9,095 nucleotides of DNA, from NCBI GenBank assembly GCA_029240395.1, contig JAREAJ010000030.1, positions 1-9,095 on the forward strand, given 5' to 3'. Below the pieces are notes generated by a model, which had not been told where the DNA came from, did not search any database, and saw only the letters and a list, made by a program, of their open reading frames with translations. Within the stretch, counting starts at the first letter, position 1; each line of letters opens with the position of its first letter. A program made the translations under genes and the position numbers. This DNA comes from Nitrososphaeraceae archaeon. Its GTDB lineage: Archaea; Thermoproteota; Nitrososphaeria; Nitrososphaerales; Nitrososphaeraceae. This document shows positions 5,408 to 9,095 of the stretch, one piece after another.

Positions 5408-6409
5408 CTAGTTTGTATAGACGGGCTTTACCAGATCAGCAATATCGACCCAACATCTAGCAATTTTATCCATCGAATAGATGGAATTCAATAAGGATAT
5501 GCTCGGCATAGACTCTTTTAATCCGTTACTGTGTGTTGACAACTCCTTTATCAAATCCATCAGTTGGTTAAATTTATAATAAAATTTTATTACTTCTGAA
5601 GATTCAATTCTGTTATTGCTTATGAAGGCGGCTACAGATTTTTCCTGCATTTTAACCGTCAGCATACCTGCCTGCGCTATCTCATTTAACAGTTCATGGC
5701 TTCTAATATTTGGTAAAGTCTTGGTAAAATCTTTGATGTAGTCGCCTGCATTTTCCAGATGATTCGCGGCAATCCTATAATCCAGTATGTCTATGTTGCT
5801 TAAGTTGAGTTTAGTTGCTAGTTGCTGATCCAGAATGGCACTACGCATTAACCTTACTAGGAGAAAATACTGCCGGTCAACCTCACCATCCCTGCTTATT
5901 ATAGATTTTTTGATGTTATTTTCACCGCCTTTTCCTAAGAGATCAATTGTGTCTTTGTACATCCCTGATATGATTGTGCTCATTCTCTTCAAAATCTTTT
6001 CAACTACCAAAGTGCCAGCATCGAGCAAAAACTGACAGATTATGTTCCCGCTATCCTCCTCTATGATTTCCAATCCAGCGAGTTTACGCATTGCATTCTT
6101 AATGCGATCTCTGTGGTCGAATGCTATTTGCTCATTTCCCTGTATACGAATTATATCATATCCAAGAAGATATGCGCCATAAACCTGATTTACTACAGAA
6201 TCCACTGAAAGGGGTGAATAGGCAATTGCTACTTGCTTTGGCTCTTCGCCGATTGAATCAGAAGAAAGTAAAGATAATGAGTTATCGCTGTGAACTTCTA
6301 TAATTATAATACTTCCTTTTTTTAACTCGTTCTTCCTTATCCATTCGCTAGGCAGTGACACAAGAAAACTGCTTCCTATTTGTTGCAATCTCCTTCCGAA
6401 TTTAAGCAT
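5408..6409 (-). CDS. AbrB-PhoU fusion regulator (phosphate-uptake regulator-like)
   Basis: This is a 333-residue protein. Residues 1-50 form an AbrB/SpoVT swapped-hairpin DNA-binding domain: RRLQQIGSSFLVSLPSEWIR then LKKGSIIIIE, the typical archaeal form with G-x-S-x-x-VSLP and a W. Residues 60-115 form a linker that includes GYDIIRIQG. Residues 120-330 form a PhoU-type helical bundle of two related three-helix units. The first carries DGEVDRQYFLLVRLMRSA and LENAGDYIKD, equivalent to the PhoU E/R-x-x-GD metal-binding motif. The second is degenerate (KIARCWVDIADLV). In bacteria PhoU restrains PstSCAB phosphate import and PhoR signalling. In archaea this fusion is thought to act directly as a transcription regulator linked to phosphate. 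No Pst genes lie in the window, so the target is unknown. The start ATG (6407-6409) has no ribosome binding site; GTTTAATTA at 6431-6439 sits about 26 bases upstream and fits a leaderless start. It is divergent from the CoA genes, 65 bp apart, so it might influence them or itself. Family call firm; role inferred. Confidence 0.9.
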   Translation of the reverse strand: MLKFGRRLQQIGSSFLVSLPSEWIRKNELKKGSIIIIEVHSDNSLSLLSSDSIGEEPKQVAIAYSPLSVDSVVNQVYGAYLLGYDIIRIQGNEQIAFDHRDRIKNAMRKLAGLEIIEEDSGNIICQFLLDAGTLVVEKILKRMSTIISGMYKDTIDLLGKGGENNIKKSIISRDGEVDRQYFLLVRLMRSAILDQQLATKLNLSNIDILDYRIAANHLENAGDYIKDFTKTLPNIRSHELLNEIAQAGMLTVKMQEKSVAAFISNNRIESSEVIKFYYKFNQLMDLIKELSTHSNGLKESMPSISLLNSIYSMDKIARCWVDIADLVKPVYTN

Positions 6410-6474
6410 AAAGTTTAAGCGGGTTTATACTAATTAAACATTATTTTTATATTTTATGATATCTATAAACTTAT
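6410..6474. promoter_or_regulatory. Shared divergent promoter region between AbrB-PhoU and pantoate kinase genes
   Basis: The 65-bp spacer is very A/T-rich. On the plus strand TTTTTATATTTTAT (6444-6457) is centred about 26-30 bases before the GTG at 6475 and ATG at 6481, fitting a TATA box with a leaderless start. On the minus strand GTTTAATTA (6431-6439) is placed likewise for the ATG at 6409. The two core promoters nearly touch, so binding by one regulator could affect both. Confidence 0.5.
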
Positions 6475-7458
6475 GTGACTATGGCGGTAGTTACAGCTTC
6501 TGCTGTTTCTACAGGTAAAGCTTATTGTCCCGGCCATATTACTGGATTCTTAGCAAGTGCATCCAATTTAGGATGGTCTAGCAAAAAATACTCAGACAAA
6601 CGGTCCTATCTTAATATGGGTTCAACGGGAGCGGGACTTTCGATAGGCATTGGTCTTTCAAGCTTTGTAAAAGTTTGCGAAAAGCGGGATGATTGCACTC
6701 GGACGACTTATGATGTGTACATAAATGGCTCAAAGACAAACTCAAATATTGAAGTATCAAAGTCCGTGTTGGAAAAATATACCAGGCTCTTCCGAAAAAA
6801 GTCCTACCATATCCAAGTAGAGCATGAAACAAGTTTACCGATAGGCTACGGTCTGTCGTCCAGTGGCGCGGCTGCATTGAGTCTGTCTTATGCCCTTAAC
6901 ACCGCTTTGAAGGTGGGGCTTAACTTCGAACAAGCCGCCCAAGTTGCGCATTGTTCTGAGATCGAATGCAGGACAGGTCTGGGGAGTGTTCTTGCTCAGT
7001 ACGTTGGTGGATTTGAATTAAGATGTGCTATGGGTGCTCCTGGAGTAGGAATGGCGTATAGAATTCCTTCTTTCAACAAGCAAGATCTTAAGGTTGTGAT
7101 ATTATGCCTTTCTCCGATGTCTACAAAAAAACTCCTCATTCAAAAAAATACAAGGTTGAATGGCTTTGGAGAAAAGATGTTAGAACAACTTAAAACAACG
7201 AGAAACATCAGCGATTTTCTGGAAATGTCTTTTGAATTCGCAAATACTCTTGGATTAATCCAGGGAAAAAGCAGAGTTCTTGCCAAGAAACTCAGATCTC
7301 ATGGATTTGGTTGCAGTATAGCACTGTTTGGCAACACAATCTTTTCGATAGTGAAGTCAAGTCACGTGGTGGATGTTGAGGCATGCTTGAAGGGAAATGG
7401 AGGTACGTTGCTGGTGTGTGACATAGATAATCAAGGAGCAAGGATCATTGATGGATAG
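6475..7458 (+). CDS. Pantoate kinase (PoK), GHMP kinase family
   Basis: This enzyme phosphorylates (R)-pantoate with ATP to 4-phosphopantoate, the first step of the archaeal CoA route that replaces bacterial PanK ordering. The protein has 327 residues from GTG at 6475; ATG at 6481 (codon 3) is an equally good start and cannot be separated by eye. The N-terminal part has the PoK-type CPGHITGFL (18-26) and GSTGAGLSIGIGLSS (49-63). The GHMP ATP-binding loop is LPIGYGLSSSGAAAL (121-135), with the PxGxGLSSS core. HCSEIECRTGLGSVLAQYVGGFELR (159-183) follows, containing the family's TGLG-x-x-x-AQ-x-x-GG block. The C-terminal GHMP motif is reduced to ALFGNTIFSI (283-292). There is no membrane segment, so it is cytoplasmic. 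Length is near the roughly 300 residues usual for PoK. Its neighbours are the next two CoA enzymes, so it is probably the first gene of an operon. The assignment is strong because of the motifs and the paired ligase gene. Confidence 0.93.
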   Translation: MTMAVVTASAVSTGKAYCPGHITGFLASASNLGWSSKKYSDKRSYLNMGSTGAGLSIGIGLSSFVKVCEKRDDCTRTTYDVYINGSKTNSNIEVSKSVLEKYTRLFRKKSYHIQVEHETSLPIGYGLSSSGAAALSLSYALNTALKVGLNFEQAAQVAHCSEIECRTGLGSVLAQYVGGFELRCAMGAPGVGMAYRIPSFNKQDLKVVILCLSPMSTKKLLIQKNTRLNGFGEKMLEQLKTTRNISDFLEMSFEFANTLGLIQGKSRVLAKKLRSHGFGCSIALFGNTIFSIVKSSHVVDVEACLKGNGGTLLVCDIDNQGARIIDG

Positions 7459-8266
7459 TGGAATTTACGATATTCTCGATCGTCGCGAACTGAATCTTCC
7501 GAATTTCCATATTCCTACAACCCACCCTCGAGCCCGATCTCTTTTTGTTCGGAAAATGTTAGTCGAAGGATACAAAAGAGGCTTGGTCGTTCCAGAAGGG
7601 TTGATAGCGCACGGCAGAGGTGAAGCGTTTGACTATCTGCTAGGCGAAGCAACTAGTAGCATCGCGCGTGTTGCTATTAAGGCCGCCTCATCGACCCTAA
7701 TGCTCTCAAGATGTCCCGTGATCTCCGTCAATGGAAACCTTGTAGCCCTTTGTGCAAAGGCCATTGTAGAATTGAGTCAACTTCTGGGAGCTAAAATCGA
7801 AGTTAATCTTTTTTACAGGACAAATGAGAGGGAACAACTCATAAGAAAGGAATTGAGAAACTTTGGGGCAACAGAAATTCTAGGAACGAGTCTAACACAG
7901 GACTCTATAATCCCTGAGCTACAAAGTGAACGAAGGCGAGTCGACCCTAATGGGATCATGCGTGCTGACACCGTCTTAGTGCCTCTCGAGGATGGCGACA
8001 GGACCGAGGCGCTGGTTAAAATGGGCAAAACCGTAGTCGCGATAGATCTAAATCCCATGTCTAGAACGGCCCGCTCAGCAGATATTACTATTGTAGATAA
8101 TGTCATAAGAACTCTACCGATTATGGTTGCTATGGTAAAGAAATTGAAAGGAATTAGACTAAGGTATAGAGAAAAAGTATTGAGAAAGGCGGTTTGGCAA
8201 TTTGATAACCGTACTAACCTTCTGAAGTCAGAGTCAATTATGCGAGGGAATTTAGTACGAAAATAG
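7451..8266 (+). CDS. 4-phosphopantoate--beta-alanine ligase (archaeal phosphopantothenate synthetase, PPS)
   Basis: This enzyme joins 4-phosphopantoate and beta-alanine with ATP to give 4'-phosphopantothenate, following pantoate kinase in the archaeal CoA route. The protein has 271 residues from ATG at 7451, close to the usual 255-265. The start overlaps the end of the kinase gene by 8 nt, so the two are translationally coupled. AAGGAG at 7433-7438 is a likely ribosome binding site; it is 12 bases from the ATG and 9 from an in-frame TTG at 7448, so that TTG is a possible alternative start. Family motifs are complete: IPTTHPRARSL (21-31), GLIAHGRGEAFDYLLGE (50-66), PVISVNGN (89-96), KIEVNLFYR (115-123) and AIDLNPMSRTA (197-207). 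The protein is cytoplasmic with no extra domain. The tail beyond residue 240 (KVLRKAVWQ onwards) is somewhat longer and more basic than I would expect. The assignment is firm. Confidence 0.94.
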   Translation: MDSGIYDILDRRELNLPNFHIPTTHPRARSLFVRKMLVEGYKRGLVVPEGLIAHGRGEAFDYLLGEATSSIARVAIKAASSTLMLSRCPVISVNGNLVALCAKAIVELSQLLGAKIEVNLFYRTNEREQLIRKELRNFGATEILGTSLTQDSIIPELQSERRRVDPNGIMRADTVLVPLEDGDRTEALVKMGKTVVAIDLNPMSRTARSADITIVDNVIRTLPIMVAMVKKLKGIRLRYREKVLRKAVWQFDNRTNLLKSESIMRGNLVRK

Positions 8267-8300
8267 ACATGGACGAGAGTAGCTCTAACCAAAATAAAAT

Positions 8301-8310
8301 GGAGGGTGAG
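8301..8310 (+). promoter_or_regulatory. Possible ribosome binding site for panB
   Basis: GGAGGGTGAG contains both GGAGG and GGTGA, complementary to the archaeal 16S rRNA 3' end, and ends 12 bases before the panB ATG at 8323. That is the same spacing seen for the gene upstream. Its presence suggests panB is translated from a message with a leader, that is, as a downstream operon gene. A six-codon frame (8299-8319) also begins inside it, probably by chance. Confidence 0.5.
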
Positions 8311-8322
8311 AAATATTAAAAA

Positions 8323-9095
8323 ATGCAAAGCAGATTCTTCAATGACGGAAACGGAAACAAGGTCAACGTGGATCGGATACTGGATATGAAGAAAAAGAAA
8401 GAGAAAGTTGCTTTTATAGCTGCCTATGATTACTCCAGTGCCCTGATCTACGATAAGGCAGGGGTAGACGGAGTCCTTGTTGGGGACAGTGCTGCGATGG
8501 TTATGTTGGGATATGATAACACTGATCTAATCGGCATGCAGGAAATGCTCGTATTCTGCGGGGCCGTTTCAAAGGCAGTGAAAAGAGCATTGATTATAGG
8601 CGATATGCCATTCGGTTCTTATCAAAGCTCTCCTTCTGAAGCAATACACAACGCCGTGCTCTTCGTAAAGGCAGGTTGTGACGCAGTAAAAATTGAAGGA
8701 GGTACCGAAGTATCGCCTATAATTAGGTCTATTGCGGGGGCCGGAATTCCTGTCCTAGGTCACATTGGTTTTAAGCCGCAGACTTCACGTTTATGGAACA
8801 ATCAGAAGCTTCATGGGAAAACGTCTGATACTGCCTTGCTGCTAATTGAGGACGCAAAAGAATTAGAGAAAGCGGGTGCATTTGGAATAGTATTAGAGAT
8901 GGTAACCGATGAAGTTGCTGCACTAATTTCGCGAAGTCTTTCTATTCCTACAATTGGAATAGGATCAGGTTTGAACTGCGATGGTCAAGTACTTGTTTCA
9001 CATGATCTCCTGGGCATGCAAGAGAATATTCAGTTAAAGTTTGTAAAACGCTATGCCAGTCTGTATGACATCATACATGAAGCAGTTTCTTCGTA
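8323..9095 (+). CDS. panB: Ketopantoate hydroxymethyltransferase (3-methyl-2-oxobutanoate hydroxymethyltransferase), C-terminus cut by window edge
   Basis: PanB transfers a hydroxymethyl group from methylene-tetrahydropterin to 2-oxoisovalerate, giving ketopantoate, the precursor of pantoate. 257 codons are visible from ATG at 8323 (stop at 8317-8319 just upstream in frame), and the last few residues fall off the right edge. The (beta/alpha)8 barrel signatures are in order: AAYDYSSA (33-40), VGDSAAMVMLGYDNT (53-67), GDMPFGSYQ (93-101), AGCDAVKIEGG (117-127), GHIGFKPQTS (146-155), GIVLEMV (188-194), TIGIGSG (210-216) and CDGQVLVSHDLLG (219-231). By alignment to E. coli PanB in memory, D55 and D94 are the metal ligands, K123/E125 and H147 line the active site, and E192 is the catalytic acid; all are present, so the enzyme looks active. 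It lies 56 bp after the PPS gene on the same strand, consistent with one CoA operon. The ketopantoate reductase that must act between PanB and the kinase is not in the window. The assignment is very firm. Confidence 0.96.
   Translation, partial: MQSRFFNDGNGNKVNVDRILDMKKKKEKVAFIAAYDYSSALIYDKAGVDGVLVGDSAAMVMLGYDNTDLIGMQEMLVFCGAVSKAVKRALIIGDMPFGSYQSSPSEAIHNAVLFVKAGCDAVKIEGGTEVSPIIRSIAGAGIPVLGHIGFKPQTSRLWNNQKLHGKTSDTALLLIEDAKELEKAGAFGIVLEMVTDEVAALISRSLSIPTIGIGSGLNCDGQVLVSHDLLGMQENIQLKFVKRYASLYDIIHEAVSS

Noticed and set aside
7813..8328. Minus-strand 171-codon frame
   Set aside because: It is antisense to the firmly identified PPS gene; its length is explained by the codon bias of that gene.

Overview
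The window reads as archaeal and most likely from an ammonia-oxidising Thaumarchaeota/Nitrososphaeria-type genome. The support is as follows: two enzymes of the archaea-specific CoA route (pantoate kinase and 4-phosphopantoate--beta-alanine ligase) sit next to panB; there is an AbrB-PhoU fusion regulator of archaeal type; the tRNA gene has no encoded CCA; A/T-rich TATA-like boxes lie about 26 bases before several start codons, which suggests leaderless transcripts; and an integrase fragment resembles those I recall from thaumarchaea. The lineage is inferred from recognition, not from a database search.

Left part (1-1412). A partial minus-strand gene of unknown function runs off the left edge. 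A spacer holding a 10-bp inverted repeat follows, then a 41-residue C2H2 zinc-finger protein that is too small for routine gene calling, then a decayed copy of the hflX GTPase N-terminal domain with two apparent frameshifts, one in-frame stop and no G domain.

Middle part (1413-2569). This looks like the remnant of an integrated element. A minus-strand tRNA-Val(GAC) lies at its right edge. The last 12 bases before the discriminator of that tRNA recur in the same orientation at 1413-1424. Between the two copies are a truncated tyrosine-recombinase N-terminal domain, reading away from the tRNA, and a one-helix membrane protein of unknown function. This geometry is expected for integration into a tRNA 3' end, although the element is short and has no intact integrase.

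Right part (2755-9095). A large plus-strand gene encodes a membrane-anchored protein whose central part carries the signature residues of class I (eukaryote-like) cyclic-nucleotide phosphodiesterases of the HD superfamily, with a Cys/His-rich N-terminus and a long uncharacterised C-terminus. It converges on an AbrB-PhoU regulator gene. Divergent from that regulator, across a 65-bp A/T-rich promoter region, runs a pantothenate/CoA cluster: pantoate kinase, phosphopantothenate synthetase (8-nt overlap) and panB (56-nt gap, cut by the right edge). PanB makes ketopantoate. After reduction to pantoate by a reductase not seen here, the other two enzymes make 4'-phosphopantothenate for CoA synthesis.

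The observations most worth following are the PDE-like membrane protein, the tRNA-Val-linked element remnant and the tiny zinc-finger gene.
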